Source of the DNA: Castellaniella sp044508625
GTDB lineage: Bacteria; Pseudomonadota; Gammaproteobacteria; Burkholderiales; Burkholderiaceae_B
Direction of reading: 5' to 3'
Assembly (NCBI GenBank): GCA_044508625.1
Contig: JBIQHJ010000013.1
Location: 1-64,000, forward strand
DNA: 64,000 nucleotides
Under the pieces are notes generated by a model that ran no database searches, had not been told where the DNA came from, and was given only the letters and a program-made list of their open reading frames with translations. Made by a program: the position numbers and the translations under genes. This document shows, one piece after another, positions 1 to 11,643 of this stretch (positions are counted from its first letter, which is position 1; each line of letters begins with the position of its first letter).

Positions 1-2125
<2,125 letters not shown>

Positions 2126-2321
2126 GAGTTCCTTTCCATAGATGCTCGCGGAAACGCTTGGGCCGCGCCCCGCCCGGCCGCCCTGGGCCGGGATTCGCAT
2201 GCCCAGATTCGCATGCTCGAAGAATGGCGCAAGCCCCGTGCGCAAAGGCCCCTGGCCCGCACAACGACTGCGCACATTACTCATTGAAAACTATGTATTT
2301 TACTTCACCTGGATAGAAGAT

Positions 2322-4433
2322 TCATCCTTGGCCCGATTTCAGCCTGGCCAGGCGGCGCGACAGGGCCTGGTAGCGCCGCTGGTCCTCCTCCGAGCGCAGG
2401 CCGCCCTCGATGAGCTGCCGGCACTGGTCCTGCACGGTCTGGAGCTCGATCTGCCGCAGCGCGTCGTTCCATTCGGCCTGCGGGTCGGGGAGATCCTGGC
2501 CGAGGAGCTCGCCGGAAAGGTCGAGCATGGCCTGCGCGAGATCCGAATCGGGCTCGGCCGCCTCGATCAGCGCGCCCGCATGGGTCGCGCCGCGCGTGCT
2601 CGCCAGCTCGATCAGGTCCCGTACGAGAACCAGATGGGGGCTGCGGGCCAGAAGTTCAAGCTGCTGGTCGCCCAGTTCGGCGACGAGCCGCGGGTGCGCG
2701 AGCAGCAGGCGCAGCAGGCGGCGGGCCATCGGCGTCACCATGCGCGAGCCCCGGCGCCCGGTGCGCGCGCGCGGCGCCGCCCGCGGCGCCTCGGGGTCGG
2801 CCTCGCGGCCCCAGGGGGCGGGCGCGGCGGCGAACGGCGCGTCCCCCGCCTCCGATTCCCAGGGGGGCGCGAACCGGCCCTCCCCCTCCCCGGCGCCCCC
2901 GGACGTGGAAAGCCCGCCGTCCGTGGCGGCATGCCCGGATGCGGGGAACCGGCCGGCCGAGGCGGATGGGTCGGCGGCGAACTGGCCAGGGGCGGGGAAC
3001 CGGCCGGCGGCGGCGGACCGCCCCGGCCCAGCATGCCGGCCGGACGCGGCGGCCCCCTCGGCACCGGGGAACCGGCCGGATGCGCCGGCCCGGTCGAGTC
3101 CGGCGGACCGCCCGAAGGCGGCGGACTCGGCCACGGCGCGGCGCGCCTCGGCGAAGGCCTGGGCGAGTTCCTCGGGGGTCAGGCGCACCCGCCGGGCCAG
3201 CTCGCGCTCCATCTGCAGGCGAAAGCCGCCCTCGGGCATCTGCGCGAACAGCGGGCGCGCCTCGTGCATGCAGGCCGCCCGGCCCTCGGCCTCGTCCAGG
3301 TCGTGGCGGGCGGCGAGCTCGTCGAGCATGAAGCGCGACAGTGGAATGGCCTCGTCGAGCGTCGCGCGAAACGCCTCGACCCCGTAGGTCCGGACGTAGG
3401 AATCGGGGTCCTGGCCTTCGGGCAGGAACAGAAAGCGGATCGCCACGTCCTCGGCGACCCAGGGCAGGCAGGTGTTCAGCGCCCGCCAGGCCGCCTTGCG
3501 CCCCGCCGCGTCGCCGTCGAAGCCGAAGACGATCCGGTCGCTCGCGCGGCGCAATTTCTGGAGATGGCTGGGCGTGGTGGAGGTGCCCAGCGTGGCCACC
3601 GCATTGCGCAGGCCGTGCTGCGCGAGCGCGACCACGTCCATGTACCCCTCCACGACCAGGACGCAGCCCTCGGCATGGATGCCGGCGCGCGCCTCGTACA
3701 GGCCGTAGAGCTCGTTGCCCTTGGAGAACAGGCTGGTCTCGGGGGAATTGAGGTATTTGGGCTCGCCCGCCTCGATCAGGCGGCCGCCGAAGCCCACGAT
3801 CGCGCCGCGCGCATTGCGGATGGGAAACATCACGCGGGCGCGGAAACGGTCGTGGCGGCGGCCGTCCTCGGATTCGATCACCAGCCCGGACTCGAGCAGT
3901 GCGGGATCCTCGTAGCGCTCGAAGACGGCGGCCAGGCCGCGGCGGTCGCGGCCCGCCCAGCCCAGGCCGAAATGGGCCGCGATCTCGCCGCTCAGCCCCC
4001 TGCGCTTGAGGTAGGCGATGGCTTCGGGCGAGTCCTTCAGGGCGCGCCGGTAATGCGCCTGGGCCTGGTCGAGGATCTGCTGCTGGCGCGAGGCCTCCTG
4101 GCGGCGCTGGCGGTCGGCCTCGCGCTGGCGGGGACTGCGGGGCTCCTCGGGCACGGTCATGCCCACGCTCGCGGCCAGGCTGCGGACGGCCTCGGGAAAG
4201 GAGGCGCCGGTGTGCTCGGTCAGGAAGCGGATGGCGCTGCCATGCGCGCCGCAACCGAAGCAGTGATAGAACTGCTTGGTGGGACTGACGGTGAAGGAAG
4301 GGGTCTTTTCGTTGTGAAAAGGGCACAAACCCAGCAGGTTGGCGCCCCCTTTGCGTAGCTGCACATAGCGTCCGACCACGTCGGCGATGTCGATGCGCGC
4401 CAGCAGCTCCTGGACGAAAGACTCAGGGATCAA
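2322..4433 (-). CDS. dnaG: DNA primase DnaG
   Basis: Synthesises RNA primers at the replication fork. The 703 residues carry the CHC2 zinc motif (C37, H40, C58, C61, in CPFH and CFGC). The TOPRIM core follows (VVEGYMDVV, then FGFDGDAAG), and a C-terminal DnaB-interaction region ends the protein. The likely start is TTG at 4433, whose first base directly follows the TGA stop of rpsU, so translation is probably coupled; the N-terminus MIPESF agrees with betaproteobacterial primases. Compared with E. coli DnaG (581 aa) it is long because of an Ala/Gly/Pro-rich linker at roughly residues 440-560 that contains repeated GRFPA-type units. Function is secure; the non-ATG start is inferred. Confidence 0.96.
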   Translation of the reverse strand: MIPESFVQELLARIDIADVVGRYVQLRKGGANLLGLCPFHNEKTPSFTVSPTKQFYHCFGCGAHGSAIRFLTEHTGASFPEAVRSLAASVGMTVPEEPRSPRQREADRQRRQEASRQQQILDQAQAHYRRALKDSPEAIAYLKRRGLSGEIAAHFGLGWAGRDRRGLAAVFERYEDPALLESGLVIESEDGRRHDRFRARVMFPIRNARGAIVGFGGRLIEAGEPKYLNSPETSLFSKGNELYGLYEARAGIHAEGCVLVVEGYMDVVALAQHGLRNAVATLGTSTTPSHLQKLRRASDRIVFGFDGDAAGRKAAWRALNTCLPWVAEDVAIRFLFLPEGQDPDSYVRTYGVEAFRATLDEAIPLSRFMLDELAARHDLDEAEGRAACMHEARPLFAQMPEGGFRLQMERELARRVRLTPEELAQAFAEARRAVAESAAFGRSAGLDRAGASGRFPGAEGAAASGRHAGPGRSAAAGRFPAPGQFAADPSASAGRFPASGHAATDGGLSTSGGAGEGEGRFAPPWESEAGDAPFAAAPAPWGREADPEAPRAAPRARTGRRGSRMVTPMARRLLRLLLAHPRLVAELGDQQLELLARSPHLVLVRDLIELASTRGATHAGALIEAAEPDSDLAQAMLDLSGELLGQDLPDPQAEWNDALRQIELQTVQDQCRQLIEGGLRSEEDQRRYQALSRRLARLKSGQG
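2943..3079 (-). repeat. Repeated 14-mer inside the DnaG linker coding region
   Basis: Three exact copies of the 14-mer GGGGAACCGGCCGG lie at 2943-2956, 2994-3007 and 3066-3079, with degenerate copies between. On the coding (minus) strand they encode repeated Gly-Arg-Phe-Pro units in the low-complexity linker between the primase core and the helicase-binding domain. Probably a slippage-expanded flexible linker. Confidence 0.6.
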
Positions 4434-4646
4434 TCAATAGAGGCGCGGCGGCAGTTGCTGGCTGCGGATGCGCTTGTAGTGGCGCTTGACCGCGGCGGCG
4501 CGCTTGCGCTTGCGCTCGGCGGTGGGCTTTTCGTAGAACTCGCGCGAACGCAACTCGGTCAGAAGGCCGGTCTTTTCAATGGTGCGCTTGAAGCGGCGCA
4601 GCGCGGCCTCGAAAGGCTCGTTTTCTTTGAGGCGAACGATAGGCAT
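4434..4646 (-). CDS. rpsU: 30S ribosomal protein S21
   Basis: Small basic protein of the 30S subunit, 70 residues from the ATG at 4646 (MPIVRLKENEPFEAALRRFK) to an Arg/Lys-rich tail (KRHYKRIRSQQLPPRLY). The start is fixed by homology and by an AAGGAA ribosome binding site a few bases upstream. An upstream in-frame extension is possible but would add an atypical hydrophobic leader that overlaps the promoter. First gene of the rpsU-dnaG-rpoD operon; its TGA abuts the dnaG TTG start. Confidence 0.97.
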   Translation of the reverse strand: MPIVRLKENEPFEAALRRFKRTIEKTGLLTELRSREFYEKPTAERKRKRAAAVKRHYKRIRSQQLPPRLY

Positions 4647-4698
4647 GTAGTTCCTTGAAGCCCTTGGATGTGTTGGAAAAGGTTTGAGACAACACGGG

Positions 4699-4707
4699 AT
4701 TCTAGCA
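4699..4707 (-). promoter_or_regulatory. Extended -10 promoter for rpsU-dnaG-rpoD
   Basis: On the minus strand the sequence TGCTAGAAT gives a -10 hexamer TAGAAT preceded by an extended TGn element. It lies about 50 bp upstream of the rpsU ATG in an AT-rich pocket within GC-rich DNA. No good -35 is seen at normal spacing, which fits an extended -10 promoter. The rpsP promoter in this window has the near-identical TGCTAAAAT. Position is by inspection only. Confidence 0.5.
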
Positions 4708-4733
4708 TAAATCATCATCCAAGAGCTTACCGC

Positions 4734-5288
4734 CTATTTCGGATGCGCCGTGCGCAGGCCCTTGCGGATCCACGATTCGAGCTGGTGCGGGCGCAGGCTG
4801 TCGTAGTCCTCGAAAGGCTGGTGGATCCAGGGATTGGTGGGCAATTGCTCGACGTAGTAGTCGGGCTGGATCCGGGCGTGGCCCTTCCACCAGAGCACGC
4901 CGGTGCGCAATTCGGTGATGCCCGGGAACTGCTCGAGCAGGTGGTCATGCACGCGGCTGAAGGTCAGGCCGGTGTCGACCATGTCGTCCAGCAGCAGGAC
5001 CCGGCCGTCGAGGGTGCCGCGGGTGATCGTGATGAACTGGGCGATGTCGAGCTGGCCCTGGACGGTGCCGGCCGCCTCGCGATAGCTGCTGGTCGCGAGG
5101 ATGCCCAGCGGCACGTCGAAAATGCGCGACAGCACGTCGCCCACCCGCACCCCGCCGCGCGCCAGGCAGAGGATCTTGTCGAAGGTCCAGCCCGATTCAT
5201 GGACCTTCAGCGCCAGGCGCTCGATCAGGGCATGATATTGTTCCCAGCTCACCCACAGGTCGCGGTCGGTGCTCGGCGGCAGGTTCAT
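4734..5288 (-). CDS. Phosphoribosyltransferase family protein
   Basis: Type I phosphoribosyltransferase fold, 184 residues. The PRPP-binding loop is clear (VLLLDDMVDTGLT, around residues 97-109) and an LARGGVRVGDVL segment precedes it, as in xanthine/hypoxanthine-type enzymes. It starts at ATG 5288, just downstream of purA, and the two genes probably form a unit with hisZ. The nucleobase substrate cannot be read from the sequence; position beside purA suggests purine salvage or regulation. Confidence 0.85.
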   Translation of the reverse strand: MNLPPSTDRDLWVSWEQYHALIERLALKVHESGWTFDKILCLARGGVRVGDVLSRIFDVPLGILATSSYREAAGTVQGQLDIAQFITITRGTLDGRVLLLDDMVDTGLTFSRVHDHLLEQFPGITELRTGVLWWKGHARIQPDYYVEQLPTNPWIHQPFEDYDSLRPHQLESWIRKGLRTAHPK

Positions 5289-5315
5289 GATGGATTCCGG
5301 TGTCGGGAACGGGGA

Positions 5316-6611
<1,296 letters not shown>

Positions 6612-6715
6612 ATGCACCAATTCGATACGATAGGCGACGAAACATCGCCGCGGGAAACGAAGTAGTTTAAACCATTGGGCCGGTTCTTCAATGCGGGCCC
6701 CGGCCCGGGGCTTTC

Positions 6716-7876
6716 TCAGAGGTCCCGCAGGACCCAGGCATCGCCCTCGCGGACGAGCTCGCGGTCGACCAGGAATTCATCCAGGGGATGGGCCTGGCCG
6801 GCGGGCATCTGGATCACGATGGCGCCCTGCGCGCGCAGGGCCGCGACCGCCTCGACGAGCCCCTCGTCCTCGCCCCAGGGGGCGCGGACGGCCCGCGCGG
6901 GACGCGCCTCGGGCAGGCCCGACGAGAGCTTGCGCAGGTCGAGGCTGAAGCCCGTGGCCGGGCGGGCGCGGCCGAACTTGCGGCCGATCCCGTCGTAGCG
7001 TCCGCCGCGCACCAGGGCGTCGTGCCAGCCCTTGGCATAGATCGAGAACACCACGCCCGAGTGGTAGCCGTAGCTGCCGCCCATGTCGGCCAGGTCGATC
7101 GCCAGGGGCAGGCCGGGCAGCGCCGCGCACAGGCTGGCGAGATCGTCGAGCGCCGCCCGCACCGCCGGCAGCGGCGGCAGGCATTGCGCCGCGCGTTCGA
7201 TCACCTCGATGTCGCCGTACAGCGTGGTCAGGGTCCGCAGCGCCTCCACGCTGCCGGGGCGCGCGCCGCATTCGGCGAGCAGCGCCTCGATGCCCGGCAC
7301 GTCCTTGGCGCCGAGCAGGTCGTAGATCTGGTCGGCGGCCTCGGCGAGCGCGGGATCGTCGTCGACCAGCGCGCGGCCCACGCCGGGATGGTTGAGGTCC
7401 AGGCGCGCCTCGCGCACCCCGGCCCGGCGCACGGATTCCATGGCGAGCCGTATGGATTCGAGGTCGGCCTCGACCCCCGCGTGGCCGAAGATCTCGGCCC
7501 CGATCTGCAGCAGCTCGCGGTCCGAGAGCAGCCCCGAGGGACGCGCATGGATCACCGGCCCGCAGTAGCACAGGCGCGTGACGCCCTCGCGGTTGAGCAG
7601 GTGGGCGTCGATGCGCGAGACCTGCAGCGTCATGTCGGCGCGCACGCCCATCGTCAGGCCAGAGAGCTGGTCGACGAGCTTGCAGGTGCGCAGCCTCAGC
7701 GCCTCGTCGTTGGCGAGCATCAGCGAATCGAGGTACTCGACCATGGGCGGCGCCACGAGCTCGAAGCCGTAGGTGCGGTACAGGTCGAGCAGGCCGCGGC
7801 GCAGCTCCTCGATGCGGCGGGCCTCGGCGGGCAGGACGTCGGACAGGTTTTCCGGCAGCAGCCAGTTGGACTTCAT
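6716..7876 (-). CDS. hisZ: ATP phosphoribosyltransferase regulatory subunit HisZ
   Basis: HisRS-like paralogue that lacks tRNA charging and acts as regulatory partner of short-form HisG in histidine biosynthesis. 386 residues, start MKSNWLLPENLSDVLP, with class II synthetase-like motifs (YGFELVAPPMVEYLDSL; RADMTLQVSRIDAHL; GGRYDGIGRKFGRARPATGFS). A true HisS is encoded separately at about 16 kb, which supports the HisZ assignment. Lies between hflC and purA, 21 bp after hflC. The hisG partner is not in the window. Confidence 0.94.
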   Translation of the reverse strand: MKSNWLLPENLSDVLPAEARRIEELRRGLLDLYRTYGFELVAPPMVEYLDSLMLANDEALRLRTCKLVDQLSGLTMGVRADMTLQVSRIDAHLLNREGVTRLCYCGPVIHARPSGLLSDRELLQIGAEIFGHAGVEADLESIRLAMESVRRAGVREARLDLNHPGVGRALVDDDPALAEAADQIYDLLGAKDVPGIEALLAECGARPGSVEALRTLTTLYGDIEVIERAAQCLPPLPAVRAALDDLASLCAALPGLPLAIDLADMGGSYGYHSGVVFSIYAKGWHDALVRGGRYDGIGRKFGRARPATGFSLDLRKLSSGLPEARPARAVRAPWGEDEGLVEAVAALRAQGAIVIQMPAGQAHPLDEFLVDRELVREGDAWVLRDL

Positions 7877-7897
7877 GGCAATCGATCCGATATCGGC

Positions 7898-8794
7898 CTA
7901 CCGGGCGGGCACGGCGTCCGGGGAGCCGCCGCGCGCGTCGTCCCAGAAGCGGAAGAACTCGGAATCGGGGCTGAGGACCAGCGTGTTGCCCTGGTCGGCG
8001 AAGGCCGAGCGGTAGGCCTCCAGGCTCTTGTAGAAGCTGTAGAAGTCCTCGTTGCGCCCATACGATTGCGCATAGATGGCCGCGGCCTTGGCGTCGCCGC
8101 CGCCGCGCGTCGCCTGCGCCTGGGCATAGGCCTTGGCGAGGATTTCCTGGCGCTTGCGGTCGGCCTCGGCGCGGATGCGCTCGCTGTCGGCGGCGCCGGT
8201 GGCGCGCAGGCGGTTGGCCTCCTGCTTGCGCTCGGCCTCCATGCGCCGGTAGACGGATTCCGAGATCTCGGGGGCGAAGTCGATGCGGCGCAGGCGCACG
8301 TCCACCACGTCCACGCCCAGGGGCGCGGCGCGGCGCGCCACGGCGGTCTGGATTTCCTTCATGATGGTGTCGCGGTCGCTGGAGACGACCTGCTTGACCG
8401 TGCGCACGTTGACCGCCGCGTTCAGCGCGTCGCGGATCTGCGCCTGCAGGCGCTCGACGGCGGCGGCGCTGTTGGCGCCGAAGGTCACGTAGTACTGGCG
8501 CGGATCCGAGATGCGCCACTTGACGAAGGAATCGATCAGCAGGTTTTTCTTTTCGGCGGTCTGGATGCGCTCGGGGTCGCGGGTCTCGATGGTCTGCAGG
8601 CGCTTGTCGAGATAGACGACATTCTCGAAGGGCGGCGGATACTTGAAGTACAGCCCGGGCTTGGTGATGGTCTCGCGCACCTCGCCCAGGGCGAACAGCA
8701 GCGCGGAATCCCGCTCGCGCACGATGAACATGCAGGAGGACAGCACCGCGATGACCACGAGGAGGCCGACCAGGACAGGGAAGAAACGTTGCAT
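7898..8794 (-). CDS. hflC: Membrane protease modulator HflC
   Basis: SPFH/band 7 protein that with HflK forms the membrane complex controlling FtsH proteolysis. 298 residues: one N-terminal membrane segment (residues about 5-25, FFPVLVGLLVVIAVLSSCMF), then a band 7 domain and an Ala/Arg/Glu-rich coiled-coil region (RMEAERKQEANRLRATG). Starts nine bases after hflK, so translation is probably coupled. Confidence 0.96.
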   Translation of the reverse strand: MQRFFPVLVGLLVVIAVLSSCMFIVRERDSALLFALGEVRETITKPGLYFKYPPPFENVVYLDKRLQTIETRDPERIQTAEKKNLLIDSFVKWRISDPRQYYVTFGANSAAAVERLQAQIRDALNAAVNVRTVKQVVSSDRDTIMKEIQTAVARRAAPLGVDVVDVRLRRIDFAPEISESVYRRMEAERKQEANRLRATGAADSERIRAEADRKRQEILAKAYAQAQATRGGGDAKAAAIYAQSYGRNEDFYSFYKSLEAYRSAFADQGNTLVLSPDSEFFRFWDDARGGSPDAVPAR

Positions 8795-8803
8795 GGAAGG
8801 CTC

Positions 8804-10105
8804 CTAGCGCGAGTACGGACTGACCATCAGCGAATCCAGCCCCGACGGCGCGGCGCCCCGCCGCCCCGCCGATGCGTTCGCCGATCCGTTGGCGGCCTGG
8901 GCGCCCGCGGCGGCCTGCGTGGAGGCCGCCCCGGCGCTCGAGCTCGAGCCGCCCGCCGCGCCGGACGCCGGGGCGCCGGCGGCCTGCTTCATGATCTGGT
9001 CCAGCGGCAGGTACAGCATGTTGTTGCCCACTTCGGCGTCGATCATGACCTTGCTGCTGGCGACCATGATGTCCTTCATGGTCTCGAGGTAGAGGCGCTC
9101 GCGGGTGATCGACGGCGCCTTGGAGAATTCGGACTCGATGCTGTCGAAGCGCGCGGTGTCGCCCTGCGCCTGCCCGACGATGTGGGCGCTGTAGCCCTCG
9201 GCGTCCTGGATCATGCGCGAGGCCTGGCCTTCGGCCTCGGGGACGACCCGGCTGGCGTAGGCATTGCCCTCGTTGATCTGGCGCTCGCGGTCCTGGCCCG
9301 CCTTGACGGCGTCGTCGAACGCGGCCTGCACCTGCTCGGGCGGCTGCACGTTCTGGATCGCCACGGTGCTGATCTGGATGCCGGTCGCGTAGCGGTCGAG
9401 GATGCTCTGGGCCAGGGCGTGGACCTCGGAGGCGACCTCGGTACGGCCGGAATACAGCACGAAGTCCATGTGCTTGCGGCCGACGATCTCGCGCATGGCG
9501 GTTTCCGCCGCCTGGCGCACCGACTCGTCGGGCTGGCTGGTGTTGAACAGATAGGCCGGCGCCCCGTCGGGCAGCAGGCGGTACTGGACCACGAACTGCA
9601 CGTCGACGATGTTCTCGTCATGGGTGAGCATCAGCGATTCCGGCAGCACCTTGTTGCGCGCCGATCCGCGAAAGCCCACCTCGAAGGTGCGCAACTGCGA
9701 GATGTTGACGTCCTGGGAATCCTCGATCGGATACGGCATGCGCCATTGCAGGCCGGGGTTGAGCGTGTGGGTGTACTTGCCGAAGCGCGTGACCACCGCG
9801 ACCTGGCCTTCCTGGACGATCATGAAGCCGCTGGCCAGCCACAGCAGCAATGCCACCACGAACAGGCCCAGCAGGAACTTGGGCGAAGGGCCCGGGAGCT
9901 GGGGCAGGCCGCCGCCGCCCGAGGGCGGGCCGCCGCGCCGGGAGGAACGCTTGCCCAGCAGGCCGCTCAGGCGCTTGTTGAAATCGCGCCAGACTTCGTC
10001 GAGGTCGGGCGGGCCGCCGGACTGGCCGGGCTTGTTGCGCGAAGAATCAGGATCCTCATTGCCGCCCCGGCCCCAGCCCGGGTCATTCAGATTGAATAAT
10101 TTCAT
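8804..10105 (-). CDS. hflK: FtsH protease activity modulator HflK
   Basis: Partner of HflC. 433 residues: a Gly/Pro/Ser-rich cytoplasmic N-terminus (MKLFNLNDPGWGRGGNEDPD), one membrane segment near residues 78-100 (FLLGLFVVALLLWLASGFMIV), a band 7 domain, a coiled coil and a low-complexity Ala/Gly/Ser tail. Its start overlaps the end of hflX by 23 bp, a coupled arrangement. Confidence 0.96.
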   Translation of the reverse strand: MKLFNLNDPGWGRGGNEDPDSSRNKPGQSGGPPDLDEVWRDFNKRLSGLLGKRSSRRGGPPSGGGGLPQLPGPSPKFLLGLFVVALLLWLASGFMIVQEGQVAVVTRFGKYTHTLNPGLQWRMPYPIEDSQDVNISQLRTFEVGFRGSARNKVLPESLMLTHDENIVDVQFVVQYRLLPDGAPAYLFNTSQPDESVRQAAETAMREIVGRKHMDFVLYSGRTEVASEVHALAQSILDRYATGIQISTVAIQNVQPPEQVQAAFDDAVKAGQDRERQINEGNAYASRVVPEAEGQASRMIQDAEGYSAHIVGQAQGDTARFDSIESEFSKAPSITRERLYLETMKDIMVASSKVMIDAEVGNNMLYLPLDQIMKQAAGAPASGAAGGSSSSAGAASTQAAAGAQAANGSANASAGRRGAAPSGLDSLMVSPYSR

Positions 10106-11186
10106 TGACCGTATCGTTTCCCGTCATTCCCGCCGATTCGGCGATCGCCTGCCGCAAACCATCCAGTCCGCTGCGCTGCAGCGCACTGACGAAGACTCGC
10201 GCAATCGTACCATGTTCGTCCCGCTCGACCCGGGGTTCATATCCGGCCATATCGATTTTGTTATAGACCAGGATCTGGCGGATTTCGTCGGCTCCGATCT
10301 CGCGCAGCACCTTGTTGACCTCGGCCATCTGCTCGTCGCGCTGGGGACTGGAGGCGTCGATCACGTGCAGCAGGAGGTCGGCGTGCACGGTTTCCTCGAG
10401 GGTCGCCCGGAAGGCCGCGATCAGCGTGGTCGGCAGGTCGCGGATGAAGCCCACGGTGTCCGAGATCACCACCTGGCCCGCCCCCTCGATCCAGGTCCGC
10501 CGCGTGGTGGTGTCCAGGGTGGCAAAGAGCTGGTCGGCCGCATAGGTGTCGGCGCGCGTCAGGGCGTTGAACAGCGTGGACTTGCCGGCGTTGGTGTAGC
10601 CGACCAGGGACACGGACAGGGTCTGCCCGCGGGCGCGCGCCCGGCGCTGGGTGACGCGCTGGCGCTGGGCGCGGGCGAGGCGCTCGCGCAGGGCCTTGAC
10701 GCGCACGCCGATCAGGCGGCGGTCGGTCTCGAGCTGCGATTCGCCGGGCCCGCGCACCCCGATGCCCCCGCGCTGGCGCTCGAGGTGGGTCCACATCCGC
10801 GTCAGGCGGGTCGAGAGGTGCTGGAGCTGGGCGAGCTCGACCTGCAGCTTGCCCTCGTGGCTCTTGGCGCGCAGGGCGAAGATGTCCAGGATGAGGGTCA
10901 CCCGGTCGACCACCCGCACCTCGAGCTTGCGCTCGAGGTTGCGCTGCTGGGCCGGGGTCAGGGGCTGGTCGAACAGCACGACCTCGGCCCCCGTGGCCTT
11001 GACCAGGGCCGCCGCCTCCTCGATCTTGCCGCTGCCGATGAAGCCCGCGGCATCCGGCCGGTCGCGGCGCGCCGTCAGCACCTCGAGGACCTCCGCGCCC
11101 GCGCCGCGCGCGAGCATCAGGAATTCCTCGGCATGCGCCGCGTAGTCGGGCTCGCCGAGGTCGACGCTGATCACCAGAGATTTCAT
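10083..11186 (-). CDS. hflX: Ribosome-associated GTPase HflX
   Basis: GTPase that splits or rescues stalled ribosomes. 367 residues: the HflX N-terminal domain with the Gly-rich linker (RGGIGVRGPGESQLETDRR), then a G domain with G1 GYTNAGKST, G3 DTVGF and G4 NKID. Start MKSLVISVDLGEPDY at ATG 11186. Downstream of hfq behind a hairpin that may attenuate read-through; overlaps hflK. Standard hfq-hflX-hflK-hflC order. Confidence 0.96.
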   Translation of the reverse strand: MKSLVISVDLGEPDYAAHAEEFLMLARGAGAEVLEVLTARRDRPDAAGFIGSGKIEEAAALVKATGAEVVLFDQPLTPAQQRNLERKLEVRVVDRVTLILDIFALRAKSHEGKLQVELAQLQHLSTRLTRMWTHLERQRGGIGVRGPGESQLETDRRLIGVRVKALRERLARAQRQRVTQRRARARGQTLSVSLVGYTNAGKSTLFNALTRADTYAADQLFATLDTTTRRTWIEGAGQVVISDTVGFIRDLPTTLIAAFRATLEETVHADLLLHVIDASSPQRDEQMAEVNKVLREIGADEIRQILVYNKIDMAGYEPRVERDEHGTIARVFVSALQRSGLDGLRQAIAESAGMTGNDTVNEIIQSE

Positions 11187-11239
11187 AATGAGAGAATTGG
11201 CCCCCGCGCCGCGCCTGCGGCTTGCTGCCCGCCCACCGC

Positions 11240-11276
11240 AAAAACAATGCCCGCCGACGCGGGCCGCGCGGCGGGC
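11240..11276 (-). terminator. Rho-independent terminator or attenuator between hfq and hflX
   Basis: On the minus strand an 8-bp perfect stem (GCCCGCCG at 11269-11276 pairing with CGGCGGGC at 11249-11256, 12-nt loop) is followed by ATTGTTTTTGC. This has the form of an intrinsic terminator just after hfq. As hflX follows immediately, it probably sets the hfq/hflX transcript ratio. Confidence 0.65.
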
Positions 11277-11303
11277 GTTGGGGTCTGGCGGGACGGGATG
11301 GGG

Positions 11304-11540
11304 TCAGTCCGCGGAGTCATCGACCTGGAAGGCGACCGGGCGGGCCGGCACGACGGTCGAGATGGCGTGCTTGTACACCATTTGCGTCACGGTGTTGCGC
11401 AGCAGGACGACGTACTGGTCGAAAGACTCGACCTGCCCTTGCAACTTGATGCCGTTGACCAGATAGATGGATACGGGCACGTGATCCTTGCGCAAGGCGT
11501 TGAGGAAGGGATCTTGTAGTATTTGCCCTTTGTTGCTCAT
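11304..11540 (-). CDS. hfq: RNA chaperone Hfq
   Basis: Hexameric Sm-like RNA chaperone for small-RNA regulation. 78 residues with Sm1 (HVPVSIYLVNGIKLQGQVESFD) and Sm2 (VYKHAISTVVP) intact and a short acidic C-terminal tail. Start MSNKGQILQDPFLNALRK; GGAGCC lies a few bases upstream. First gene of the hfq-hflXKC group and preceded by hisC. Confidence 0.98.
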   Translation of the reverse strand: MSNKGQILQDPFLNALRKDHVPVSIYLVNGIKLQGQVESFDQYVVLLRNTVTQMVYKHAISTVVPARPVAFQVDDSAD

Positions 11541-11562
11541 GGATGAGGCTCCGGTTATTTAA

Positions 11563-11568
11563 TTTATA
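11563..11568 (-). promoter_or_regulatory. Candidate -10 element for hfq
   Basis: TATAAA on the minus strand sits 23 bp before the hfq start codon in the AT-rich end of the 103-bp hisC-hfq gap. No convincing -35 is visible at 16-18 bp. By inspection only. Confidence 0.35.
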
Positions 11569-11643
11569 GTCAAGGATGTCCACTGTACAGGGTTTTCCCG
11601 CATCCTGCATGCGCCGCGCGGCGCCCGCGCCGTCCCGACCATT

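Noticed and set aside
6697..6712. GC palindrome after hisZ as a terminator
   Set aside because: Self-complementary GGCCCCGG-type sequence but no T-run follows; purA is close downstream, so termination is not supported.
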